A DNA stretch of 64,000 nucleotides. It comes from UBA830 sp002295635. GTDB lineage: Bacteria > Pseudomonadota > Alphaproteobacteria > MPNO01 > UBA830. Location of the stretch: assembly GCA_002295635.1 (NCBI GenBank), contig DBHK01000011.1, positions 27,359-91,358 on the forward strand, given 5' to 3'. The notes below the pieces were generated by a model that was not told the DNA's origin, searched no databases, and saw nothing but the letters and a program-made list of their open reading frames with translations. This document shows positions 1 to 8,443 of the stretch, in pieces (positions within the stretch are counted from its first letter, which is position 1; every line of letters starts with the position of its first letter). The position numbers and the translations under genes are program-made.

Positions 1-372
1 GGCGGTATGCTTAAATATCTACGTACACACCCTGTGCCAGATGTCGTCATCGGCGGCGGGTTCGCCAAGTTGTGTAAGCTAGCGCAAGGTAACTTGGACC
101 TTCATTCTGGGCGCAGCCAAGTCGATCTGTCGTGGCTGGCCGGTATCGCCCGGAATCTCGGAGCAGATGACGTCGCACGTGCCGCAATAGAAAACGCAAA
201 CACCGCGGCAGAAGTGCTGTCGCTCGGTCAGACAAATGATATACCACTCGCAGACGAAATTGCCCGCCGCGCCCGAGACGTCGCAAAGGACACTATCGGC
301 AATAGCGGGTCCACAATACGGGTACTGATTTTCGACCGACAGGGTACCCTCGTAGGTACATCCGATGGCTGA
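1..372 (+). CDS. cbiD: Cobalt-precorrin-5B C1-methyltransferase CbiD (C-terminal part)
   Basis: The frame is open from the first base of the window, so the gene begins upstream and only about 123 C-terminal residues are seen. The motif VVIGGGFAKLCKLAQG followed by DLHSGRSQVDLSWLA is the conserved C-terminal core of CbiD, the SAM-dependent enzyme that methylates C1 of cobalt-precorrin-5B after CbiG has opened the lactone. CbiD belongs to the cobalt-early (anaerobic-type) corrin route and replaces CobF. The stop overlaps the start of cobK by 8 bases, so the two are translationally coupled. Family identification is strong from the motifs; the missing N-terminus cannot be judged. Confidence 0.88.
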   Translation, partial: GGMLKYLRTHPVPDVVIGGGFAKLCKLAQGNLDLHSGRSQVDLSWLAGIARNLGADDVARAAIENANTAAEVLSLGQTNDIPLADEIARRARDVAKDTIGNSGSTIRVLIFDRQGTLVGTSDG

Positions 373-1114
373 CCGGCCGCGAGCGCTATTGCTGGGCGGT
401 ACATCTGAGGCCGTCGCTCTCGCTCGCAAGACCGCCGAGAATTTTGATGTCACCTACTCGCTGGCCGGACGGACCCGCAACCCGTCTCGTCCCGACAATG
501 TTACCATCCGAACAGGCGGGTTCGGCGGAGTGGCAGCACTATCCGCTTGGCTGCTTGCACGAAACATTGATTTGGTAGTCGATGCCACCCACCCTTTTGC
601 AGAACAGATTTCTTTAAATGCGCATAACTCCTGCCAGATAACCGGGATACCACTGCTCCGCCTACTGCGCCCGGCATGGCAGGCAGTCTCCGGTGATATT
701 TGGTACCACGCCGACGACATCGCGGACGCTAGCCGAAAAATACGAGCCCTAGGCACAGCCGCATTTCTCTCTGTGGGTCACCAGGAGCTTAGAGCCTTCG
801 CCGGCATAGACGATATTAGATTCCTAATACGTACCGTCGATCCACTGGAAACCGTTCCGCTCCTGAAATCCACGTACATTACTGGCCGCGGTCCGTTCTC
901 AGTTGATCAGGAAACGGCGTTGCTTCAAGCGCACGAAATAGATGTTTTAGTGAGCAAAAATGCTGGCGGTAATGGCGCCTATGCGAAGATTACTGCGGCC
1001 AGAAACCTCGGGTTATCGGTTTTAATGATCGGGCGGCCTTCATCGTTACCCGGAAATACCGTCGATAATATAGACCGTGCGCTGGACTGGATGGGCATGC
1101 ATCGGCGCCGGTGA
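365..1114 (+). CDS. cobK: Precorrin-6A reductase CobK/CbiJ
   Basis: The 249-residue product has the usual family length. It opens with a nucleotide-binding segment ALLLGGTSEAVALARK, carries the conserved VVDATHPFAEQISLNA motif near residue 75, and ends with the LVSKNAGGNGAYAKITAARN block seen in CobK/CbiJ. The enzyme uses NADPH to reduce the macrocycle of (cobalt-)precorrin-6A to 6B in the cytoplasm, directly after the CbiD step, which matches the position immediately behind cbiD. The start ATG lies inside the cbiD stop region. The gene converges with the cobM end of the minus-strand operon. Confidence 0.93.
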   Translation: MADRPRALLLGGTSEAVALARKTAENFDVTYSLAGRTRNPSRPDNVTIRTGGFGGVAALSAWLLARNIDLVVDATHPFAEQISLNAHNSCQITGIPLLRLLRPAWQAVSGDIWYHADDIADASRKIRALGTAAFLSVGHQELRAFAGIDDIRFLIRTVDPLETVPLLKSTYITGRGPFSVDQETALLQAHEIDVLVSKNAGGNGAYAKITAARNLGLSVLMIGRPSSLPGNTVDNIDRALDWMGMHRRR

Positions 1115-1247
1115 ATTGAAGACCGTGCCAGAGATAATCAACTATTTCACCGACTGGAATTTCCGCCCAATGGATATCTGGAATAGGGGTATTGGAAGTT
1201 TTTATATTAACCGTTCCTTCTAGAGGAGTAGGGTCGGGTCTGAATAA

Positions 1248-2012
1248 TTATTCTTTACGCCTCGGCCGCAATACGTGCACGTGGTCAGCATCGTATAAAG
1301 CAGAATCCGCAAACGCCACGGGAGACAGTACGCGGCCAACCAAAATCAGGGCGGTGCGCGTGATCTTAGCCTCCCGAACTTGATTACGGATATCAGCCAA
1401 TGTCCCCTCTATCACCTTTTCGTCTGGCCAGCTTGCGCGGAACACGACCGCGACCGGACAATCAGCACCGTAATGAGGCGTCAAGGTTTCACAGACATGT
1501 TTCAGGTTGCGGACTGATAGGTGAATTGCCAGCGTCGCTCCAGATCTACCAAGTATATCTAGATCTTCATTCTTGGGCATGGCAGACGCCTTCATCGCGG
1601 TACGCGTCAAAATTACCGTCTGTGACACGTCAGGTAGTGTCAGTTCACGTTTCAGCAATGCGCTTGCAGCCGCATAGGCGGGTACGCCGGGTACGATCTC
1701 GAAATCGATGCGGAGCGCGTTAAGCCGCCGGATCTGTTCGCCTATGGCACCATAAAGAGACGGATCTCCGGAATGGACCCGCGCCACATCATGCCCGACC
1801 GCATGGGCCTTTTCCATATAGCCGATAATATCAGTCAGGGTCATTGATGCAGTGTCGAGAACCAAGGCACCATGGGGTGCGTGGGCTACCACGGCTTCAG
1901 GCACCAGAGATCCAGCGTAGAGACAAACCTCGCACCGCGCGATGACGTCGCGTCCACGAATGGTGAGAAGGTCGGGATCTCCCGGTCCCGCGCCGATGAA
2001 CCAAACCGTCAT
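1248..2012 (-). CDS. cobM: Precorrin-4 C11-methyltransferase CobM/CbiF
   Basis: The product from this start is 254 residues, normal for the family, and begins MTVWFIGAGPGDPDLLTIRG, the tetrapyrrole-methylase SAM-binding loop. VHSGDPSLYGA near residue 80 and PGVPAYAAASALLKRELTLP near residue 105 are typical of CobM/CbiF. It transfers a methyl group from SAM to C11 of (cobalt-)precorrin-4. The reading frame stays open another 89 codons upstream, but that extension overlaps cobJ and is basic low-homology sequence; the ATG used here overlaps the cobJ stop as ATGA, the pattern of the whole operon. It is the last gene of the cbiX-cobH-cobL-cobI-cbiG/cobJ-cobM operon. Confidence 0.95.
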   Translation of the reverse strand: MTVWFIGAGPGDPDLLTIRGRDVIARCEVCLYAGSLVPEAVVAHAPHGALVLDTASMTLTDIIGYMEKAHAVGHDVARVHSGDPSLYGAIGEQIRRLNALRIDFEIVPGVPAYAAASALLKRELTLPDVSQTVILTRTAMKASAMPKNEDLDILGRSGATLAIHLSVRNLKHVCETLTPHYGADCPVAVVFRASWPDEKVIEGTLADIRNQVREAKITRTALILVGRVLSPVAFADSALYDADHVHVLRPRRKE

Positions 2013-3832
2013 CCCGTGGCTTTCCTCTCGTTCGATTTTTTTCCGTCGTAGCCGCGCGGAGTGTATACCCACTGCCGTCCGTCGCTTCGCATCACCGCCC
2101 GCGTTTCCGAAGAACCTACGAGGACGATTGTCAACATATCTACGTCGGTAACATCCAACGTTTCCAACGTCACCGTGCGGATTTGTTCTCCATCGCGACC
2201 CAGATTGCGGGCCAGAACCACCGGTGTCGTCCCGAGGCGGGCATCGAGAAGAATTTCGCGCGCTTTCTTGAGCTGCCAAGTACGACGCATAGAGACCGGA
2301 TTATAGAATGCGATCACGAAATCCCCTTCGGCGGCTGCGCGGACGCGTCGTTCGATGGCGTCCCACGGGGTAAGTAAGTCTGACAGAGAAATAGTGCAGA
2401 AATCATGGCCGAGGGGTGCGCCTGATCTAGCGGCCGCGGCCTGCAGCGCGGAAATCCCAGGACAGACCTCGATCGCAAGACGTTTCCAGTCAGCGTGGCC
2501 GCTGGTTTCTAGGAGTTGGAATACCAAGGTCGCCATCGCGTAAATTCCAGGATCGCCGGACGAAACCAAGGCGACCGTTTTGCCCGTTGCCGCAATATCG
2601 AGCGCGGCATGCGCCCGGGCCATCTCTTCGCCCAACGGAAAATCGTGACGATTCTTGCCTACTGCGCGGGGTCCAAGAATATCCAGGTACAACGTGTAGC
2701 CCACAAGATCAGTCGCTGACGCCACCGCAGATTCCGACTCCGAAGTCATCCAACCGTCACTTCCGGGCCCGGTTCCAACAATCAGCAGCCGGCCTTGCGG
2801 TAGACCGGTATCGGCTAATACTATTGGAGATGGCGCCAGCGCAAGAGCACAGGTGGCTCGCGCGGATTTGATCTTGGCAGAAATCAAATTACCTTCTGGG
2901 CCACAGGCCGCGAGCGCGGCAGCTTCCGATACGCCATGACACCCAACTTCACGAAAAACCACGTCAGACGGATTTTGCAGCCGCGGTGTTTCAGCCTCCA
3001 GCGTCTCTGCATCAAAGAATCTGGCGGGCACGTTCAGAGATACTGCCAGTGCATGGACTGCCGGCTCGTCCGCCTTAAGGTCTAGGGAAAATACCCCGGC
3101 GATAGCTGAAGGGGCGATATTCGCCTCTCTCAGTGCTTTATCCGCCAACGCCTCCAGTTCATCCAGCTCAGTGCCTCGTTCGCAGCCGACCCCTATAGCA
3201 ACTATTGCGGGGTTATAAACCAAATGCTTGGCATTACCGGGATCACAATACGGCGTTGAAGAGATACGGAGCGCGCCGGCAAGGTCTCTCGGGATCTGTG
3301 TGTCGGCAATAAATTGAGGTAAAGTGCCGTCGAGGCTCACCGCCTCCCCGGCCAACAGGTCAGCCGTAAAAGACTTTACGTCACTTGGATTAGCTAACAC
3401 CCACCCGGAGGGTGGATTATCAAGTCCGGCACCGAAACGCAGATCCCCGGCCGTTGTAATGGCGGCCGAAACACCAATCGCGTCCGCAATCGTTTTAGCA
3501 CATTCATTTGCCCCATGATGCCCTCCCAGAAGTGGAACTACAGTAGAGCCATCTTCGGCGACGGCAATGACGGCAGGTTCGGTGGTCTTGTCAGACAGAG
3601 CCGAGCCCAATAGCCGGATCAATATCCCTGCAGCACAAATACCAATCACGGGTGTACCATGTTCAAACAAAGCACGAACATGATATCCGGTATCTTCAAA
3701 TACAATATCCACGTCCTGCAATCGGCTCGCCAAACCATGAATATTGCTACCGGAAACCGCGGATTTAACTTTCCGCGCAGTTACTATCCCGCCCGGCCCG
3801 AGTACTATAATTGCAGGCCCAGTCATTTCCAT
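2009..3832 (-). CDS. cobJ: Fused cobalt-precorrin-5A hydrolase CbiG and precorrin-3B C17-methyltransferase CobJ
   Basis: This 607-residue protein has two parts. Residues 1 to about 330 resemble CbiG: an N-terminal part with TPVIGICAAGILIRLLG and PLLGGHHGANECAKTIA, and a CobE/CbiG C-terminal part with AIGVGCERGTELDELEAL. Residues from about 345 onward form a tetrapyrrole methylase of the CobJ/CbiH type: LLIVGTGPGSDGWMT, LVSSGDPGIYAMATLVFQLL, PGISALQAAAARSGAPLGHD and FVIAFYNPVSMRRTWQLKKA. The fusion joins ring contraction with C17 methylation (CobJ) and opening of the delta-lactone with loss of the two-carbon fragment (CbiG). Its start overlaps the cobI stop region by 10 bases; a second ATG two codons in is also possible. 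Confidence 0.93.
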   Translation of the reverse strand: MEMTGPAIIVLGPGGIVTARKVKSAVSGSNIHGLASRLQDVDIVFEDTGYHVRALFEHGTPVIGICAAGILIRLLGSALSDKTTEPAVIAVAEDGSTVVPLLGGHHGANECAKTIADAIGVSAAITTAGDLRFGAGLDNPPSGWVLANPSDVKSFTADLLAGEAVSLDGTLPQFIADTQIPRDLAGALRISSTPYCDPGNAKHLVYNPAIVAIGVGCERGTELDELEALADKALREANIAPSAIAGVFSLDLKADEPAVHALAVSLNVPARFFDAETLEAETPRLQNPSDVVFREVGCHGVSEAAALAACGPEGNLISAKIKSARATCALALAPSPIVLADTGLPQGRLLIVGTGPGSDGWMTSESESAVASATDLVGYTLYLDILGPRAVGKNRHDFPLGEEMARAHAALDIAATGKTVALVSSGDPGIYAMATLVFQLLETSGHADWKRLAIEVCPGISALQAAAARSGAPLGHDFCTISLSDLLTPWDAIERRVRAAAEGDFVIAFYNPVSMRRTWQLKKAREILLDARLGTTPVVLARNLGRDGEQIRTVTLETLDVTDVDMLTIVLVGSSETRAVMRSDGRQWVYTPRGYDGKKSNERKATG

Positions 3833-4527
3833 GCTTGGGCGCGCTTGTGTAAAAGGATCATGGAGAAATAAGGCGCGTCGCCGTCTCCGACATCGGCCAA
3901 TCTCACGACTCGCTGTTTGTCCATGGTCGCGCGTTCGATATAGCGAGCATTTTCGGACAGGCCAAGATCAGCCAGCACACTACGGATTTTTTCAAGATGC
4001 CGACCAACCTTAATGATCGCGGCAGCGTCAGCCTCTACCAAACGTTTTGCGAGCGTCTTGGCATCCAACGGGCCCGGGATCACCGATAGTACATCGTTCT
4101 TGGCTGATAGCGGAGACCCAAGCGCGGCTGCGCAGGCGGTCAGAGACGAGACACCGGGCACAACCTCGATGGCATGGTCACCGACAAGGCGTCCGAACAA
4201 ATACATGAACGATCCATAAAAAAAGGGATCGCCTTCGCAAATTACGGCAACATCGTCGCCGGCGGAGAGGGCATCATCAATCTCTATGGCCGCCTTATCG
4301 TATACATCGTCGGATGGGAACCGAGCCGGCAACAGCGGCATGCGGATGGCGATCTCACGCTGGGTTCCAGGTAGGTGCTCAGCAACGATCTGACGTGCCA
4401 AGCTGGGGCCTTCTTCTGGGGCGGGCCACGCTAGAACAGGAACAGATTTTAGGATTCGCAACGCTTTCAGGGTCAACAGCTCGGGGTCCCCGGGACCCAC
4501 TCCAACGCCATACAGCCTGCCGACCAT
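3823..4527 (-). CDS. cobI: Precorrin-2 C20-methyltransferase CobI/CbiL
   Basis: From the chosen start the product is 234 residues and begins MVGRLYGVGVGPGDPELLTL, the canonical SAM-binding loop of this methylase. EGDPFFYGSFMYLFGRL near residue 98 and VVPGVSSLTACAAALGSPLS near residue 122 are family motifs. It methylates C20 of (cobalt-)precorrin-2, the first committed corrin step. The start shares one base with the cobL stop (TGATG), indicating translational coupling; an upstream ATG 16 codons earlier would overlap cobL and adds non-conserved sequence, so it was rejected. Confidence 0.95.
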   Translation of the reverse strand: MVGRLYGVGVGPGDPELLTLKALRILKSVPVLAWPAPEEGPSLARQIVAEHLPGTQREIAIRMPLLPARFPSDDVYDKAAIEIDDALSAGDDVAVICEGDPFFYGSFMYLFGRLVGDHAIEVVPGVSSLTACAAALGSPLSAKNDVLSVIPGPLDAKTLAKRLVEADAAAIIKVGRHLEKIRSVLADLGLSENARYIERATMDKQRVVRLADVGDGDAPYFSMILLHKRAQAWK

Positions 4528-5735
4528 CAGATTTTCACAGCGGCAAGCTGGGTGACGGGCATGGTCGGTCTCCAACCAGTGAGAGAACCGACGGGCTCCG
4601 CACGGGAAATTGATATGCGTGCAAGATTGCCGCCATATGCCTCGCGAAATACTGCCAAAGTGCCTTCGCTTTCCAGAGTTACGGCGTTAGCGACTAGACG
4701 ACCGCCTGGCTTAAGCGCTTTCCAACAAAGATCGAGCAACTCGGGATTGGAACCACCACCCCCGACGAAAACGGCATCTGGCGCATCTAGCTGCGCCAGC
4801 ACCTCGGTCGCTTCTCCCTCTATCATCCGAAGACGTGGAACGCCAAGCGCGACAGCGTTGCGAGCGATTAGACCAATCCGGTCGGCACGGCTTTCGATAG
4901 CCGACGCCCGGCAAGCCGGATGAGTCCGCATCCATTCAATCGCTACCGACCCACATCCAGCGCCGATATCCCAAAGATGTTGTCCTGGCACCGGCGCCAA
5001 AGCGGAGAGTGTAAAGGCGCGGACTTCGCGTTTGGTAATGTTGCCGTCGCTGCTAAACGCTTCATCCGGCAGACCGGGAATTCGCGGCAAAATAACGGCA
5101 TCCGTACCAGCGACGCAGTTGACAGCAAGCGTGTGAAACGCCGCGATATCGTCGTGGTCCCAATTGCCGGCATCCCCAACCAGTTGGCGTTCACAAGCAC
5201 CTCCCATATGTTCCAAAACAGTCATCTCGCTATCCCCATAACCACGCTCGGTGAGGATGTCAGCCACCTGCGCCGGGGTGCCCGAGCCGTCGGCCAAGAT
5301 CAGTAACCGGGAGCCGGGCTGGATGAAAGGTACTATTAGGCTGGCCGGACGACCATGCAGGGTCAGTTGGTCGACATCCGCAAGAGCCCAGCGAAGTCGC
5401 GCGGCAGCGAGCGTAAACGCCGAAAGCGACGGCACGACATCCATTTCTTCGGCCGCGAAGTGTTTCAACAGCGTCACGCCGATCCCGAAAAACATTGGAT
5501 CGCCGGTGGCTAATACGCAGACCAGTCGACCACGCATTTCGGAAATTTTCGTCATAAGATCTGTCAACGGCCGCGTCCAGGTCAGTCGTTCACGATCGTC
5601 ATCGGGCAACATTGCAAGATGCCGTTCACCGCCTATCAAGATTTCAGCAGCATCGATCAGCATGCGCCCACGCGGAGTTAACCCGTCAAGGCCATCCTCA
5701 CCGATACCGACGACACTGAGCCAACGGTCTTTCAT
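4527..5735 (-). CDS. cobL: Precorrin-6Y C5,15-methyltransferase (decarboxylating) CobL, CbiE-CbiT fusion
   Basis: The 402-residue protein is a full-length CobL. Residues 1 to about 205 are the CbiE-like tetrapyrrole methylase (WLSVVGIGEDGLDGLTPRG at the start, LATGDPMFFGIGVTLLKHF near residue 73). From about residue 215 comes the CbiT-like Rossmann methyltransferase with LWDIGAGCGSVAIEWMR and a later FVGGGGSNPELLD. It methylates C5 and C15 and decarboxylates the acetate side chain at C12. It overlaps cobH upstream by 4 bases and cobI downstream by 1 base. Confidence 0.96.
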   Translation of the reverse strand: MKDRWLSVVGIGEDGLDGLTPRGRMLIDAAEILIGGERHLAMLPDDDRERLTWTRPLTDLMTKISEMRGRLVCVLATGDPMFFGIGVTLLKHFAAEEMDVVPSLSAFTLAAARLRWALADVDQLTLHGRPASLIVPFIQPGSRLLILADGSGTPAQVADILTERGYGDSEMTVLEHMGGACERQLVGDAGNWDHDDIAAFHTLAVNCVAGTDAVILPRIPGLPDEAFSSDGNITKREVRAFTLSALAPVPGQHLWDIGAGCGSVAIEWMRTHPACRASAIESRADRIGLIARNAVALGVPRLRMIEGEATEVLAQLDAPDAVFVGGGGSNPELLDLCWKALKPGGRLVANAVTLESEGTLAVFREAYGGNLARISISRAEPVGSLTGWRPTMPVTQLAAVKI

Positions 5736-6361
5736 ATTTTGTAATTTCCAGCAAGCGCGTTGACAGCTGCTGACGCCATGGCGCTGCCACCCCGGCGGCC
5801 CAACAGCGTAATATAGGGTACCTCGGGGCGGATTTTTTGCAGCGCATATTTCGATTCAGCAGCCCCGACAAACCCCACTGGAAATCCCAAAATCACCGCT
5901 GGCTTACGCGATGGGTCCTCAGAAATCACCTCAAGCAAACGGAATAGCGCTGTCGGCGCATTGCCGATGGCAACCACACTACCCGGAAGAAATGGTTTCC
6001 ATAATTCGACCTGCGCCGCTGAGCGCGTAGTGCCCTGTTCCTTGGCCATCGTCGCCACGTTGGGTAGACGGATCATGCTAAGAACCTGGTTTCCAGCAGG
6101 AAGGTGCGCCGTGATCACACCGTCCGCCACCATCTGCGCATCGCAAATTACCGGCGCACCCGCAGCAAGGGCATCACGTGCGGTTGCTGTTACGCCATTA
6201 TACCAGCGGATATTCGGAACGATCTCCGGCATGCCACAGGCATGCACCAGCCGGATAACTATATCTGCCATGTCGTCAGGAACCACCGATAGGTCCGCTT
6301 CTTCGCGCACGATCGCAAATGACCTACGGTAAATTTCATCAGGATCACGAAGCCATTCCAT
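5732..6361 (-). CDS. cobH: Precorrin-8X methylmutase CobH/CbiC
   Basis: At 209 residues this is the usual size of CobH/CbiC, which moves the methyl group from C11 to C12 to give hydrogenobyrinic or cobyrinic acid. The catalytic histidine is H40 in the segment RLVHACGMPEIVPNIRW, and VICDAQMVADGV and the glycine-rich PAVILGFPVGFVGAAESK segment near the C-terminus are conserved. It starts six bases after the cbiX stop and overlaps cobL by four bases, so it sits early in the ring-modification operon. Confidence 0.95.
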   Translation of the reverse strand: MEWLRDPDEIYRRSFAIVREEADLSVVPDDMADIVIRLVHACGMPEIVPNIRWYNGVTATARDALAAGAPVICDAQMVADGVITAHLPAGNQVLSMIRLPNVATMAKEQGTTRSAAQVELWKPFLPGSVVAIGNAPTALFRLLEVISEDPSRKPAVILGFPVGFVGAAESKYALQKIRPEVPYITLLGRRGGSAMASAAVNALAGNYKI

Positions 6362-6367
6362 GTGATT

Positions 6368-7384
6368 TCAGCCGGTTCCCTTCATTGTTTTTGGCCCCAG
6401 CGGGTGATCCGCGTGAGGATACGGATGGTGATGATCATGCCCATCTCCGTGAGAATGATCGTGTCCTTTTCTGTGACCGTGGGGATTTTCATTATTAAGA
6501 CTGTGGGGGCCACCAATACCGATGCCTTCGACGTGATGATGATGACTTTCCTGGGCCAACCCGACTTCCGATTCAAAGCCCAGAACCTGTTCGCGATACT
6601 TACAAAGCTGGCAGTTCATATTATTTTCTCCGAGTCGGATTTCTTCTATTCGTTCCATGAACGTCTCTATCACCATCGGATGGTCGTTAAGGTAGGACGC
6701 CTTGATGAATTCAATGTTCGGATACCGAGCAGCAACTTTATCGGTATAATCATAGATCCTTCGCACTAGCACGCCTGTGAACAAAAAGTAGGGAAAGACC
6801 ACAATTCGCCGATAACCTAACCTGACGGCGTGTTCCAGCCCTGGCTCGACCAACGGGAAGGTTACCCCAGAATATACGGTTTCTCCCCAGCCGAAACCGA
6901 GACCTTCCCACAACATTCGCATCACCTTCGCAACGTTGGAATTAGCATCCGGGTCGGACGCGCCGCGCCCCACTACCACGAGCAGTGTCTCTTCAGTAGG
7001 CACATCATCGCTTGCAAAATCGAGTGCTTCTTTGATTCGATCAGAAGCGGCGCTTAACATTTTTAGATCGATCGCTAGTTCACGCCCATAACGGACATCT
7101 ACTCCGTTATTGCTTGCTGCCCAGGTGTTGAGAACCGACGGTATATCGTTCTTGGCGTGCCCTGCTGCAAAGAGCATACCTGGAACAGCCATTATCTCAG
7201 TCACACCCTGTTCAATTAGATTCCCCAAACCTTCCTTGATGACGGGTTTTGCAAACTCCAGGAAACCATACTCGACTGGAACACCTTCAGCTCGTTCGCG
7301 GATCGCGACAGCCAGTTTTTCAAATTCTGTTACTGCACCTTCGTCGCGGCTACCGTGGCCACATACCATTATCCCTGTAGTCAA
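6368..7384 (-). CDS. cbiX: Sirohydrochlorin cobaltochelatase, long form CbiX with MXCXXC and His-rich tail
   Basis: The product (338 residues from the chosen TTG start) has two chelatase-like halves. Active-site histidines are visible as H10 in CGHGSRDEG and H76 in LFAAGHAKNDIP. After the second half comes the motif MNCQLC at residues 256-261 (M-X-C-X-X-C) and then a very His-rich tail, residues 281-327. This is the architecture described for the long CbiX of Bacillus megaterium, where the cysteines are linked to a [4Fe-4S] centre. It inserts cobalt into sirohydrochlorin. The TTG follows a good GGGAGA ribosome site; the ATG five codons later (7369) is an alternative. The frame remains open further upstream but that stretch overlaps the divergent cbiB gene. 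Confidence 0.9.
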   Translation of the reverse strand: MTTGIMVCGHGSRDEGAVTEFEKLAVAIRERAEGVPVEYGFLEFAKPVIKEGLGNLIEQGVTEIMAVPGMLFAAGHAKNDIPSVLNTWAASNNGVDVRYGRELAIDLKMLSAASDRIKEALDFASDDVPTEETLLVVVGRGASDPDANSNVAKVMRMLWEGLGFGWGETVYSGVTFPLVEPGLEHAVRLGYRRIVVFPYFLFTGVLVRRIYDYTDKVAARYPNIEFIKASYLNDHPMVIETFMERIEEIRLGENNMNCQLCKYREQVLGFESEVGLAQESHHHHVEGIGIGGPHSLNNENPHGHRKGHDHSHGDGHDHHHPYPHADHPLGPKTMKGTG

Positions 7385-7443
7385 TTGTTTCTCCCGTAAA
7401 GGCTGCAATTGATTTCGTGTCGCAACCGCGCGATTGTCGGCCG

Positions 7444-8439
7444 ATGATGTTTCAATGGTATAGCGCCGACGCGGCAGCAGTGCACCCCTTGCTGGTGGTG
7501 ATGCTGGCGCTGGCAATCGATGTCGCGCTGGGCGATCCTCCGGGGCTTTGGAACCGCGTGCCCCATCCGGTTGCGGTTTTCGGCAGCTTGGCGGCCTTCT
7601 TCGACCGCAAAATGAACCGACCACAAAGATCGGACCGCGTGCGGTTCTGGCGGGGGCTGCTGGTAACCCTTTTCTTGGTCGCGCTCGCTGGACTCGTCGG
7701 CTACGGGTTCCAGTGGCTTTGCGCTCAATGGGAATATGGCTGGGTCGCAGGGGCTCTGATCGCCAGCGTGCTGATCGCCTATCGCAGTCTTTTCAATCAC
7801 GTCCGCGATGTGGCAAACGGACTCGACGTCTCGTTGATCAGCGGAAGATCCGCGGTGGCCCATATTGTGGGCCGAGATCCGGACCGGCTGGACGAACACG
7901 GCGTCGCTCGCGCCGCCATAGAATCGACGGCAGAAAATTTTTCTGACGGCGTGGTAGCACCGGTAATTTGGTTTGCGTTGCTCGGTCTGCCGGGACTTTT
8001 CGCCTATAAGGCGGTAAACACTATGGACAGCATGATCGGTCACCGCGACAGCACATACGAGCATTTCGGAAAATTTGCGGCACGCCTTGACGACGCAATG
8101 AATGCGGTTCCGGCGCGTATCTCGGGTATTCTCATAGTAATCGTAGCTGCCGTCGGAATCGGCTCCAAGGGCGGGGAAGCATGGGCGGCGGCGGTCAGGG
8201 ACGCGGAAAAGCATCGCTCGATTAACGCGGGCTGGCCCGAAGCCGCGATGGCGGGTGCGCTCGGAATTTCTCTGGCAGGGCCGCGGCAGTACCGCGACTT
8301 TATAGTTGACGATGCTTGGATGAACGAAGGCGCGCGCACCGATGTCTCTACAACTGACATACATCGCGCACTTAGCCTGTACCGTAAGGCGGGCGCCGGA
8401 CTGATGGCAATACTCCTGCTTGTTATGGCGTTGATTTAA
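7444..8439 (+). CDS. cbiB: Adenosylcobinamide-phosphate synthase CbiB (CobD)
   Basis: This polytopic membrane protein (about 331 residues from this ATG) has the signature LALAIDVALGDPPGLWNRVPHP at the start, split by hydrophobic helices, followed by ESTAENFSDGVVAPVIWFAL and KAVNTMDSMIGHRDSTYEHF. It attaches aminopropanol phosphate to adenosylcobyric acid in the inner membrane. A GTG at 7417 would add nine residues; neither start has a clear ribosome site, so ATG was preferred. It is divergent from cbiX with about 60 bases between the starts and converges with cobQ. Confidence 0.93.
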   Translation: MMFQWYSADAAAVHPLLVVMLALAIDVALGDPPGLWNRVPHPVAVFGSLAAFFDRKMNRPQRSDRVRFWRGLLVTLFLVALAGLVGYGFQWLCAQWEYGWVAGALIASVLIAYRSLFNHVRDVANGLDVSLISGRSAVAHIVGRDPDRLDEHGVARAAIESTAENFSDGVVAPVIWFALLGLPGLFAYKAVNTMDSMIGHRDSTYEHFGKFAARLDDAMNAVPARISGILIVIVAAVGIGSKGGEAWAAAVRDAEKHRSINAGWPEAAMAGALGISLAGPRQYRDFIVDDAWMNEGARTDVSTTDIHRALSLYRKAGAGLMAILLLVMALI

Positions 8440-8443
8440 CCAC

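Noticed and set aside
2013..2279. N-terminal extension of cobM (89 codons)
   Set aside because: It lies inside cobJ, is Arg/Gly-rich shadow sequence, and the downstream ATG with ATGA overlap matches the methylase N-terminus exactly.
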